DNA of 64,000 nt. It comes from Brassica napus. Taxonomy: Eukaryota > Streptophyta > Magnoliopsida > Brassicales > Brassicaceae. The position numbers were made by a program, and so were the translations under genes. Each line of letters begins with the position of its first letter. Position 1 is the stretch's first letter. Where the stretch lies: contig NC_063452.1 of assembly GCF_020379485.1 (NCBI RefSeq), positions 8,225,065-8,289,064 of the forward strand. Reading direction: 5' to 3'. Positions 1 to 10,903 of this stretch are shown piece by piece. Below the pieces are notes generated by a model. That model had not been told where the DNA came from. It did not search any database and saw only the letters and a list, made by a program, of their open reading frames with translations.

Positions 1-498
1 AACAGCACACGTCGAGTAAAACTTTCTTCTTTTTATTTTATTTCACACTTCACGTGTTGTGTGTGGAACTGTGTTCACATTAGTTACAGCTCAACACAAC
101 TATATTCATACAAAGTCTTGATAGTATTAACTGCGTAGAACCAATACCTTCGAAACCAATAACTATAACCCAAAACCCATTTAAAAAACAAACTTAAAGA
201 ATGAAATATTTATTGCTCAGCACAAAAGGTTAGGGAGATAATTAATAATCCATTACAAATCTTGGAGGCAGAAACATTAATTTTCTTGAGTCGTACGAAT
301 ACTCTAATGTTCAGACCATACACTAAAGTTTTTTTCTTGTCATTGTCAACAACCTCATTTAATATTTTAGCAGTTGAAGGTTGGAGAAGAAGTGATGATT
401 TCCTTTTTATTTACACTTTTTCATCTTATAGACTTCAATAACTTCTCATACTATTCTCTTCTTCTTCTTCTTTATTGCTTATAGTTCTGAGATATCAA
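1..498. other. Upstream region of the Ole e 1/extensin gene
   Basis: No gene is seen here. The stretch is AT-rich and ends in a CT/TTC-rich leader just before the ATG at 499, which is common in crucifer 5' leaders. It probably holds the promoter and 5' UTR of the downstream gene. I could not pick a TATA box with confidence. Confidence 0.5.
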
Positions 499-1656
499 AT
501 GGATTCAAATCATAGTATCCTCTTTGTGGCCTTTCTTATTCTATGCTTAACTGTGAATGGAGTTACCGGATATGCCACGGTCACTGGCACGGTATTTTGT
601 GACCAATGCAAGGATGGAGAGAAATCTTTGTTCGATTTTCCCGTCTCCGGTAAGTAAGAATGACATTTGTATACACTTTGTGTTTCGCTGTATCTCTGCT
701 TTTTCGTTAGGATTGTGTTGTTGATTCCTTGCAGGAATCAAGGTTAGTGTCACATGTTTGGATGAAAATGGACAAGTCTACATGTCAAGAGAAGAGACCA
801 CTAACTGGCTTGGAGGATATGTGATGAGATTCGACGGGACACCGGATCTAACCAAGTGTTATGCTCAGGTTTCAGACAATGGAGCTCAACAAGGCTCAAG
901 TAGTAGTTGCAGCATCGCTTCAGGTCCTGCGCAGAAACTTAAACTATTGTTTAGTTTCTTTGGGATTGAAACGTTCGTTGTGGATGCCCTTCTTGCTCAG
1001 CCAGTTCAGCCAATGTCTTCTTGTCCTAAACCACCACCGGCTCCGGTCATGCCTCCTCCTCAGGCTAAGCTTCCACCTTTGCCTCCAATTGCTCAAGTCC
1101 CGGTCTTACCTTCTCCTAAGGCCCCGGCCATGAGTCCTCCTCCAGCTACATCGCCACCTCAATTTAAGCTTCCACCTTTTCCTCCAATCCCTCCAGTTCC
1201 ATTTGTAGATCCCTCAGCTTGTTCTCACAAGTGAGCTTTCTTGCTTTTTACACACATCAAAATTGGCCAACCTATCTAAATTACGTAACATTTTGGCTTT
1301 GTGACTTACACAGGTTATGGATAAGACCTGAGTACAGATGCTACTGGAAGGTGATAGGTCCAGACACGAAGGTCGCGGTCGCGTTTGGACTAGTAGCCGG
1401 GAGGAGATATGGTAATGATATGACTGTACGGGAAGCGCTTAAAGGGAGAGGAGAAGCCTACAAGACTCTCCTTAGGGAAGCAACAACTGCATTACTCAAT
1501 TCATACAACTCTCTTGGCTTTCCTTATAACTCCGTCGCTGTGATCACATATACAAATATGGCTCTCCTTGGGAACTCGCAGCATGATGTTCTCATGACAG
1601 CTATCCGTTTCATCAAGGCTAACTCGGGGACTTGCAAATTCACAGTCTGCAAGTGA
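499..1656 (+). CDS. FOCL1: Pollen Ole e 1 / extensin-like secreted proline-rich protein (FOCL1-like)
   Basis: Three exons: 499-649, 735-1230 and 1314-1656, all GT-AG, giving 990 nt (329 aa). I use the ATG at 499 rather than the in-frame one at 475 because it places a signal peptide directly at the N-terminus (hydrophobic LFVAFLILCLTV, residues about 8-20). An Ole e 1-type domain follows (residues about 25-110) with cysteines in VFCDQCKDG, VTCLDENG and TKCYAQ. A proline-rich extensin-like stretch comes next (about 170-240, repeated KLPP(L/F)PPI and SPPPA motifs). The C-terminal part is conserved (LWIRPEYRCYWKVIG) and ends in CKFTVCK. The family is exported to the cell wall; FOCL1 of Arabidopsis (At2g16630) shapes the guard-cell cuticular ledge. 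That role here is inferred from similarity and from gene order. All splice sites and the frame look intact. Confidence 0.85.
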
Positions 1657-2271
1657 TTTCAGTGTTTTTTTATTTATTTCTTATTTAAATACTCTACACT
1701 TTCTTCTTTTCCCAATGTTCTTAGGTCCTTTTGTAACTAACACCTCCTATGAAAAATCTACACTTGGATTCATAGAGTTTATGAACTATTGTATGCCCTT
1801 CTAGTAATATGAACAAACACAAACTATTTCCCAGACGGCGCCAACTGTCGAAGGTATTAAGCCATGTCTTTGCTTAAACAAAACTCTTCTTCTAATGTTG
1901 TTACGTACTCTGTCTATTTAAGCCATGTCTTTTCAGTTTTCAGAACTCTTTTTTTAGAAAGTTTTCAGAGCTTGTTGTTATTTTCATTTCTTACGTCCAG
2001 ACCATATTAACCGCACAGTACCTTTTTCTTTTCTTGTAAAAAGAAATAGTAAATAACTAGAATTGGTAATAGTAAAATCTCATTCAATTGTATAACAAAA
2101 TATATGAACAAAATCTTGAAAAGTTTACGCTGTTGTGCGGTGACTCTTGACTACAAGTACAACATTGTATCATGAATATGAAACCAATATTTTTTCATGT
2201 AAAAACATCAGTATCTCACTAAAAAATCGTGATGAACAATCTAGTGCAATCTAACCAGATCGAAACAATTA
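1657..2271. other. Intergenic region between convergent genes
   Basis: This is AT-rich DNA between the stop codons of the Ole e 1-like gene (+) and the MFS gene (-). It should contain both 3' UTRs and poly(A) signals. I see no open frame or repeat worth naming. Confidence 0.5.
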
Positions 2272-5200
2272 TTAACTAAGGTCACTACCAGAACTTTTGG
2301 CCTTTTTGCTAGCATGAATCTTAGCATAAATCTCCTTTGTCCTATAAGCCAACAGAATATCTAAACCGACTCCAATAATAGAAGCTAAAGCCATCACCAA
2401 GAAGATGAGACGGTAACAATGAGCTCCGACGCAAGTGTTGCCCCCACCAGGAGTTGGTGTAGCCTCTGCATCGTAGAGGAACCCAGCGAGAAGACCAGAG
2501 AAGAGGAACGAGCCGAGTGGCAAGTTAAGTACTAAGATGTTGTAGATGAGACCATAGTATTTGAGACCAAAGAGTTCTGATGCTGTGGGTACGGTAATAG
2601 CTAGACGGACACCATAACAAACTCCGACCACCATTGAACCGATGTAAAGTGAATTGGGCACAGCTAAAGCCATTAGTAGATACCCTACAGCCATGAGGAT
2701 TTGAGATGCTGCGTTCCATAGTGGTCTTGGTGTTCCAGCTTTCCTATAAAAATCAAGAGTACAATTCACACTATTTGCTCAGTAAAGTTATTAAATCAGC
2801 ACGCTGATATTGATCTTTTTTTTTTTTGATCAAACGCTGATAATCCCCTATATATATTATTTGTGAAACATTACAACTTCTTTTTGTAGCCACGTGTCAT
2901 CACTAGGATGATTCTTAGAAGTATTAGAGAAATATGTTGGTCCATCTAATTATATAATAAGCTTTTTATTAAACTAACCATAAATTCATTATTAATGTCA
3001 TTTATTATTTCCTTAAATAAAGATTACGGAATTGCCTAATGTGGCTAAATATATATGACAATTAATGATTTTGAATAATAAAGATCTGATAAAAAAATAA
3101 TGTATCTTCTATCAAATTTGTTTAATTTTTAACTATTAAAATAATTTAAAAAATCACAATAACCATATTATAAGAAATTTTGATTTTTCTTTATATGTTA
3201 TATTTTGAATTTTTAAAAATAACTATAAATTACTAAAAGTGTTAAAATTCTAACATTCAAATTTTGCGATCCATGGTTTAAATTTTTTGTTATGACAAAA
3301 TACAAATAATTAGAAAATCATATAAATAAAAGTCTAACTTAATTAATCATTAAGATTTAAAATATAAATGTATATATATCATTCTAAATTAAACTATAAA
3401 CCATATTGAATAAATAAATATTTTAATTTCAAAATTTACTTTGAATAATTTTTTTTGATAAAAGTTTTGAACTAACATTGATAATTTTTTTTAAATTATA
3501 AATTACTAAAATTATTAATCCCACAATAAAAAATTTTTATCAGTAATTTAAAGATACACATGATAAAAAAAACATATGAGTAGAAATCATCATTTAATAG
3601 ACATTAATATTAAAAATATACTATGTATGTTAATATCATTTAAATTTAATTACATATCCTATCAAATTTTTTAAAAAAATTGTTTGGATTAATAAATTTG
3701 ATTTATACGTTCACACCAATTTAATTATATATGTAATAGTTACTGAGTTTTAAATATTCAATATATATTTATTATTTCATAATATGTAAGAACATATAAT
3801 ACATAAAATAATTTTTATATATATGTAAGGCGCGGATCTTAATCTAGTGATCTATTATGAAGCATCTATGCACGTAAATAGTTTGTAAACATCTTAAAGT
3901 TTGTAAAGAATCTAGAGGGGGACATTCACATGGTGTGGAATTAAACAGTGTGGTCCTAATAAAAAGAGCAAGATTGCTGGATTTGGACTTATCTATGCAC
4001 AACTAAGTACAAAAAACTATTGAAATGAATCAAACAGAGAAATCTAAAAGATCTATTTTCTTTAATTGAAAAGTCAATAAGTGGAGAAAAATGCAGACGA
4101 ACCATTGATTGTGTGTCCATGGGTGTAGCTGGGTTATAGCTTTCTAATTAATGTTAGAACGATAATGAAAGCTTAACGATAGCTCCGCACCAAAAATACC
4201 AACCACATGAAAATAAAGTGAATAGTAAGTTGCGGGCGGATACAATTGTATGGAACATAAAGTGTCGGCAAGTGCTAATTGGAAGATGGTGTGTAGAACT
4301 AGAACCTGACCAAATAATTAGACTTTTTGTCAACTTTGAAAATAGTTAGATATTAATCAAAAAACAAAAAATGGTATTCACAAAAAATAATCAAAACTTA
4401 TTTATGTCAAACAAAATTATTGTTACAATTTCAATGTATTTCTGTTATTAATTAATCTCTTTTACCATTACACTAAAATTTTAAAATAAAAGCAATAAAA
4501 CTTTAATAGGTAAATAAGGATAAACTAAATATTAACTATTTTCTTAATAAGTACTCCTACATTTTGATTTATATACTTTTTCAAGAAAATAACTTTATCG
4601 GAAATAACAAAAAATTGAAAAGGTCACTAAAAAGTAGGAGGAGACTTACTTGAGAAAGTGTTCGGAGAGTGTACCGGAAAGAATACGACCGAAGAAGCCC
4701 CAAATACTAGTCATGGAGACGAAGATCGAGACGTCTGTGTAACCAAGTGCAAGCCCAATCTGGCCCATGTTGTTCCTACACCACACAAGAACGAGACGAA
4801 CAGCACCCAAAAATCGACCGTCAGCATCGCTTCCATTATCGTGTGTTCTTCTCCCAACGCCGGCCTCTTCCTCTCCTCCACAGGATTCTCCTCTTCTACA
4901 ACTACTTCTTCCTTCTCCGCCGATCTGAGCAACGGTTCTTGAATCCGTCCTTCCACGTCTTGTTCTTCACCGCGGTTTAAGCTTCGGATGAACGAGTGGA
5001 AAGGTATGGCGATCGGAGAGAACAAGAGGAATAGAAGTACGGAGGCGAAAGCGACCGAGAACACTCCGGTTTTGATTCCGATGATGTCGTAAGACTGGAG
5101 GTAGACAGCGACAACGACTGCTAGGATGTTGAACACGGCGAAGTAACGGGTCTCTTCGCTCTCCTCGTCGGCGGAAGAAGCCGGAGGGATCTCACGGAGG

Positions 5201-5875
5201 AAGAAAACCGCCGTGAGACAGACTGCGAAAGGCACCACCGCGAGTAAAACGAGGAACGACGCCGGATCGTTTGAGAAGAGAGCAGTGCAGAGATCGGTGA
5301 AAATAGCCGTGCTTAGACCGACGTATCCTTTCAAGATCCCGGAGACCGGACCACGGTTTCGCCGGAAGTTTCGTATGCAAGTAACAAGAACCGCCGTGTT
5401 CATCCACGTCGTGCTGTTTCCTCCCATACAGAGGAATATACACATCTGAACATTACAAACCCTCAGAATCAAGAATTGCCCAAGTATAAATTCAAGAATA
5501 TTATTATTATTATTATTTTATTTTAAAGAATATTATTAGTACCTGCCAGTAAGGGAGAGGGGTGATGGTGCGGCTAACGACGAGCCATTGTACACCATAG
5601 CCAAGAAGACCTTCTAAAGAGCCGATAAGGAGGATCACTGGAGTGGAAAGACGGTCGGAGGCCAGGCCAGCGAGGATTCCAAAGGCTTTTCCGACGTCTT
5701 TAGCGACCGAGAGGTTGTTGAGCTGGAGCTGGTTGAGGTTCATGAGTGACTTCAGAGCGCCAGAGTAGTTGGAGAAAGTGTAGTTGTTGCCGGAGATGGA
5801 TTGAACCCAAACCGCCGTCACAAATCCAAGCCATTTCAGTGCAGAAGAAGAGGAGGAAGATCTCAGAATACCCAT
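2272..5875 (-). CDS. Nodulin-like MFS transporter gene with a frameshifting microdeletion (possible pseudogene)
   Basis: Three exons on the minus strand: 5875-5543, 5445-4650 and 2743-2272, with GT-AG introns; intron 2 is 1.9 kb and carries a Helitron-like insert. Exon 1 encodes MGILRSSSSSSALKWLGFVT and the first membrane segments. Exon 2 adds further segments and a charged cytoplasmic loop. Exon 3 encodes the last helices (KAGTPRPLWNAASQ, then SELFGLKYYGLIYN) up to a C-terminal KKAKSSGSDLS. The family is about 12-TM plant nodulin-like/UNC93-type proteins, substrate mostly unknown; the likely orthologue is At2g16660. Near 4780 the frame breaks: exon 2 reads GVGTTWARLG and soon stops, while the next frame reads NMGQIGLALGYTDVS as expected. 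About seven conserved residues are missing, best explained by a 19-nt deletion. Family identity is firm; function of this copy is doubtful. Confidence 0.75.
2945..3847 (+). mobile_element. Non-autonomous Helitron-like insert in MFS intron 2
   Basis: This AT-rich segment lies wholly within intron 2. It begins with TCTAATTATATAATAAGC after an A (2944). It ends with a short GC-rich motif (GGCGCGGAT, 3829-3837) about 8 nt before CTAG (3844-3847), followed by T. That matches the Helitron rule of TC...CTRR inserted between A and T. No Rep/helicase coding is visible. The 5' end is less certain than the 3' end. Confidence 0.5.
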
Positions 5876-6355
5876 AGTAGAAGAAAGAAGTTCAAGAAGA
5901 AGAATGTGTTGGTTGTGGATGAAATTAAGGGAGGTTTTATAGAAGGGAAAGGGGAAAGGTTTTGTTTGTGTGTGTGTTTTTAGTTTAATTAACTTCTTGT
6001 TGTTTTACATTTTGTCAACAATTATTTATTTTAATTATACAAGTGGGGAATGAGAATAGAAAAGGTACGACGGCGACATGTAGTACGGTTAAGAAGGTGT
6101 GCAAACCGTGGATACATCACGACATGGAATATTTTAAAAGACGGTGTGCCAACTAAACTAGGCTATGTTGCTAGCCGTTGCTGCTTAGAATGTTTGTTCC
6201 TTCAAAGCTTCATTTTAGACTCCTAATTTATATTGTATATGATCCAATCTATACAGGAGATGTATGATCAAAACAGAGCTAAAATGGGTAATAAGTGCGA
6301 CATGAACTATTACAGAGAAAAAGGTATGACGTGGGCTGAATTAAGTGTTTTAAAA
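5876..6355. other. Upstream region of the MFS gene
   Basis: No gene is recognised. It should include the 5' UTR and promoter of the minus-strand MFS gene, whose ATG is at 5875. The only open frames are short and match nothing I know. Confidence 0.4.
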
Positions 6356-6363
6356 GTGCGGTC

Positions 6364-7030
6364 TAGGCCTGGACATTACCTGAACCCGTATCCGAACTTA
6401 GTCCGAAAAAACTCGAACCAAATCCAAACCAAAATAACAAAATATTCTAACGGTATAGGATTAAGATAGATTGGATATCTGAACCCAAATGAATATCCAA
6501 AGATAATCGAATATATATATATACACTACACCCTATATTTTTAGTTTGCTTTTCTTATTTTATTCAAAATATTTATATTGATGTTGCACATAGCTCAAGA
6601 TCAGATAATATACATATAATTATGGACAAAGTGATTTACTACTCACTTAAAATGCAAGTCAAACTTTTTGTTTCATGCATTAACAAAACTTGCATTCATA
6701 ATCTCAAAATAAAAAAAAATTAAAATTTTATCTCCAAATATAAAAATAGCCTAACCTATTAAAAATTACAAAATCAGTTATGCTAATGGTAAATCTGTAA
6801 GTACAAAAAACTTTAGTGATGAAGAAATTGATTTTTTTTCAAAATCAAAATATCTGAACCCGCTTGAAAATAACCAAACCCGAACGGATAATATCCGAAC
6901 CCGATCCGATATGTAAAAATCCCCGAACGGGTTTCAGACTTCAATATCGATACACCCCAAATCTCCAAATACCCCCCGATCTGAACTGCCTCGATCTGAA
7001 CCCGAATTGGTACCCGAACTCCCATGCCTA
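6364..7030. mobile_element. hAT-type non-autonomous element (667 bp)
   Basis: The ends are inverted: TAGGCCTGGACA on the left and, read from the right on the other strand, TAGGCATGGGAG. Both arms are rich in CCGAACCCG-type motifs and their complements, a well-known repeat type in crucifers. The 8-bp flanks, GTGCGGTC (6356-6363) and GTACAATC (7031-7038), agree at five positions and differ by three G/A transitions, consistent with an aged 8-bp target duplication. There is no transposase. Confidence 0.6.
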
Positions 7031-7038
7031 GTACAATC

Positions 7039-8619
7039 AATAAATAAAGATTTACTTTGGAGCATGTTAAGAGAAGTAATGGAGAAGAAGAAATCGACCT
7101 TTCGCCAAAAATGATTGACTTATTTGGTGAATAACACAAAACGAAAGTTTCACAAACAGATTGAGATGAAGCCAATTCAGTGGGGCAGAATTGAAACACC
7201 TCAACCGGAAAATATTTGAAAAACCCATTGAAAATAAAGTAAAGATTGAATCAAATTTTAACAAATGAAATGAAGAAACACTACCACTTTATTGATGAAA
7301 TACAAGATTAAATACTGAAAATCCTTTTTGTACACAATAAGAATATCTTTAGAAACCCCAAGCATTACCTAAATTCAAAACCCTTTTCAAATGGTCTTTA
7401 TAGCTTTGCGCTCCGATTCATACAATCAACCTTACCTTCATCGTAAAAGGAAGCATGGGTGTACAAAATTACTCAGCGAAGATGCTCAATATTGCATACA
7501 TGCAACTCAATAATCAAGAAATCGAATTTCATGTTCCATTCTAACAACCTAGCAATCACATTCTATCAACCTAGCAATCCGATTCCATCATTCCATACAC
7601 ATTTTCCTATTATCTATTTTCATGCATTCAAAACCAACAACCTAGTATCCCGTTCTATCATTCCTTTACTTACATTTCCTAACATTCCAACCAGAAGGCC
7701 TATCAATCTGCGGACCCGTCGGTCCATTATGGCCCATAGCCAACCTGCAGCTGAAGCCAACCTACGACCCGGAGGTCCATAACCACCAAAGCCAACATAC
7801 ACGGCCCAAAGTCAAAACATGATCATAACATCTTTACGGCCCAAAGCCAAAACATATATTTTTTATTTAATTTCATTAGTGTATTACCTTTCTTTCTTTA
7901 ATTAATCTCATCCTTAATCTATTTCTCTAATATTTTCCACTTATCATATCAATTATTTTCAAGATGAATTCTACGTTCGTTCACATAAACATATCATCAT
8001 CAGACACAATCTAACATGCAAATATCCTAAGAGCGCAAGAACATTCCTTGAGAAATACCTCTAAGAACGAGTTTTCCATAAACAATTCTCCTAACGTATA
8101 ATCTCCATCCTAACAAACTAACTATTACAAAATATTGATTTTTAAACCGCCACGAATCACACATCACCTTAGATGAATATCTTAGATTCGAAGGCTCTGA
8201 ACTTCCTAACGTTTTCCGGCGAATAACTCTTTAGATCCTCTTGATTGTTGTAAAATGAGAGCAGGGGTCCTTATACATATATGATTTCCCAAGATTTCTC
8301 CCCAAGCTGAACACTTAATGTCGGTTTCTTTATTTGGCTTGGTCAAAGATCACCATCAATGATTTGACTTGTTCGCTACAATTCTTTCCTTAGCTGTTTT
8401 CCGCAGATCTAACATTCCTTTTGTATAATACCACAATGATAGCAAGTCAAACTTTCCTTATTTGGAACACGCATTGTCAGTAGTCAAACATTTGTTAATT
8501 AGGCATGCGGTCTCGGTCTTTCCTTATGTATGATCTGATCGTTCCATGATCGATAGACATTTCAAAAAAATTCTTCTAAGAGTCACCAAAAAAATCTTAA
8601 AGCATTTAAAGTTTATTTT
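7039..8619. other. Intergenic DNA without recognised genes
   Basis: Anonymous AT-rich sequence between the hAT-type element and the copia element. Short ORFs here (for example 7459-7782) lack any family signature and look accidental. Confidence 0.5.
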
Positions 8620-8624
8620 GCAAG

Positions 8625-8978
8625 TGTTATAAGATAAAATTTGAAATGATCCTCCACTCCTTTACCAACTCAAGCACTATGATCATCTACTCATCAAGCA
8701 CTATGATCACCCACTCATATTACCAAATCAAGCACCATCTTTGTTATTTTATGTATTGTTGCTCACTATAAATACCATCACTCATCTCACTCTTTTGTAC
8801 ACCATAAACAAGAACAAGAGTCTATAATAAAAGAATCATTACATGTCATCTCTCTTCTCCCTCTTCATAGTAAATATTCTCTCTTGCATATTTATCGTAT
8901 ATCTTCTTTCTGCGGGGAAAATTAATCGCCCTTATTTAAATTTCTCGACACTATAGAATCATAAGTTATTTTATAACA
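8625..8978 (+). repeat. 5' LTR of the copia element
   Basis: It begins TGTTATAAG and ends TTATAACA, giving terminal TG...CA with a short inverted repeat. A TATAAATA box at 8767-8774 is a plausible LTR promoter core. It is 354 bp and matches the 3' LTR at all but about 12 positions. Confidence 0.95.
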
Positions 8979-8993
8979 CGTTATCAGCACGAT
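8979..8993 (+). other. Probable primer-binding site
   Basis: Directly after the 5' LTR the sequence reads CGTTATCAGCACG. It resembles, imperfectly, the TGGTATCAGAGC site that copia elements use to pair with the 3' end of initiator Met-tRNA. Position is the stronger argument. Confidence 0.5.
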
Positions 8994-9034
8994 CGTTCTC
9001 CAATTTGATAAAATTTATTTGTATCATTTATACT

Positions 9035-9236
9035 CTGCTATAATGGTCGGTATACCGCCTCTACTATTATTTATATCATGTTATAATGGCCGGAATACTG
9101 CCTTATATTCTGTTTATTATTTATTGGTCGGCCGAGCCGCCTTATATTCTGTTTATTATTAATTGGTCGGCCGAGCCGCCGTATAATTTATTTATTACTC
9201 TGCATTGACCGGCTGAGCCGTCGCATGATTTATTGT
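9035..9236 (+). repeat. Degenerate tandem repeats in the copia leader
   Basis: About five imperfect copies of a roughly 40-bp unit, each with a GGTCGGCCGAGCCGCC-like GC-rich core separated by TTATATTCTGTTTATTATT-like spacers. The cores are partly self-complementary, so the transcript leader could form a row of stem-loops. A role in packaging or translation is only a guess. Confidence 0.7.
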
Positions 9237-9533
9237 CATAACATAAATATTTCATTGTCATAATTCTTTACTTTTATTAATTTTTATGAAATTTTATAGA
9301 TTTGATTGACTGTTTAATACAATATTTTCAGACTAATTTTTGGTGCACTCGATTTAACACCAACGGTCACAAAGAAAATTTTTCAAAAATTTTCCCTTTC
9401 TCAAACGGTCATGAACAGTGATTTTCATCTATAAATACAACTCATTTTCACTCCATTTCATCATCCAAAACATTTCATCTTCTCTCAAAATATTTCAAAT
9501 CGCTCTCCTCCGATTTTTTTCATTTCAAGAAAG

Positions 9534-9704
9534 ATGATTCGCGGATTTTTGGTCTTATGTACAATTTTTATTTTTGCTTCTATGTATGGTCTTTTTGTTG
9601 GAGAATTTGCTCCTGGAGAATTTATGCTTAATATCGGTTTACTTTTCTATGCGTTGCTTCTCCTTGTAATTGCTTGCATGATTAATGTAAACAGTTCTTT
9701 TTAA
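9534..9704 (+). CDS. Small hydrophobic leader ORF of the copia element (56 aa)
   Basis: The ORF starts at the first ATG after a pyrimidine-rich leader and ends with TAA 47 nt before the gag ATG (9752). The product has a positively charged start (MIRG), a hydrophobic stretch over residues about 5-22 (FLVLCTIFIFASMYGLF), a short acidic loop (GEFAPGEF) and a second hydrophobic stretch over about 31-50 (LLFYALLLLVIACMI). It looks like a two-helix membrane protein. It is intact although gag and pol are broken. I do not recognise a family. It may be a real accessory protein, a regulatory upstream ORF, or chance. Confidence 0.5.
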   Translation: MIRGFLVLCTIFIFASMYGLFVGEFAPGEFMLNIGLLFYALLLLVIACMINVNSSF

Positions 9705-9751
9705 TATTAATAATATTCTAATAATTTTTATTTTGTGTCTTAGAAATTCAA

Positions 9752-10738
9752 ATGGAAAACGTAGAGAAGCTCCAATTTCCAGCTTTAGACATCACTGGTA
9801 CCAACTACATTTCATGTGTTACAAATGTTGAACTTCATCTTGAATCTCTTGGTCTATCCCAGACCGTTAAAGAGAATAATACTTCAACGCCTCAAGAAAA
9901 AGCTAAATCGGTGATCTTCCTTAGAAGACACCTTGATGAAAGTATTATTTATGACTATGCCAACATGAGAGACCCTAAAGAGCTATGGAAGTCTCTGAAA
10001 GATCGTTTTGATCATCAGAAAGACATAACACTTCCACTTGCTCGGGATGAATGGCAGAGTCTGAAATTCCAAGATTTCGACAAAGTGATGAATTACAATT
10101 CTGCTGTGTTAGGAATTTTGGCTAAATTGAGATACTGTGGTGAAACGATCACCGAATCTCAAATGCTTGAGAAGACATACACCACATTCCACAAGAACCA
10201 CATCACCCTGCAACAACAGTACAGGTTGCAGGGATATACCAAATTTTTGGAATTGATTGTAGCTCTTCTCATAGCAGAAAAGAACAACGAGCTTCTGATC
10301 AAGAATCACATGACCCGTCCAACTGGTTTTAAACCGTTTCCTGAAGCAAACACATTAGATGCGAAGAAACCACTAAAGGAAAATAATACCTTTCGGGCTC
10401 GCGGTCGCGGTCGTCAAAACTACCGTGGACGACGACGAAAGTACAATCCAAAAGATAGGAAGTCATTCCAGTGGGTCCGCTCTGAACAAACCCCTAAGGA
10501 AAAAGAACACCAAGGAAATACCTCCCAGAAATGAGAAGAAGCTTGTTTCAGATGCGGTACTAAGGGACACTGGTCTCGTTTATGTCGTACCTCTGCACAC
10601 CTTTGCGCTCTATACAAGGAGTCCGTCAAAGGTAAAGAAAAAGAAGTAAACTTTGCGGAACACTCTCAGGGTACAACGCACCTCGATACGTCTGACTTTG
10701 TGAATGATTTCGAAGAGACCGCTATCACGGAAGCTTAA
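9752..10738 (+). pseudogene. gag: copia gag (UBN2-type) with premature stop before the zinc knuckle
   Basis: The frame opens with MENVEKLQFPALDITGTNY and runs 260 codons. It contains the typical gag landmarks LWKSLKDRFDHQ and LARDEWQSLKFQDFDKVMNYNSAV, then a basic RGRGRQNYRGRRR tract. A TGA at 10532-10534 interrupts it. Directly downstream in the same frame is the CCHC knuckle (CFRCGTKGHWSRLC) and a tail to TAA at 10736-10738. The structural Gag protein forms the retroelement particle and binds RNA. The TGA separates the RNA-binding knuckle from the rest, so this copy's Gag is defective. Confidence 0.85.
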
Positions 10739-10903
10739 GTGCCCATCATGTGACTCTTGAAATTCCACAATTATACCATAAATAATTGTTATTTGTGGAA
10801 GATTAATGTATAATTATTGTATGTTTTTTACCTTTTTATGTATAATTATTGTGTGTTTAATATTTCCTAATGATGTATAATATTTTATGAATAATATTAT
10901 CTT

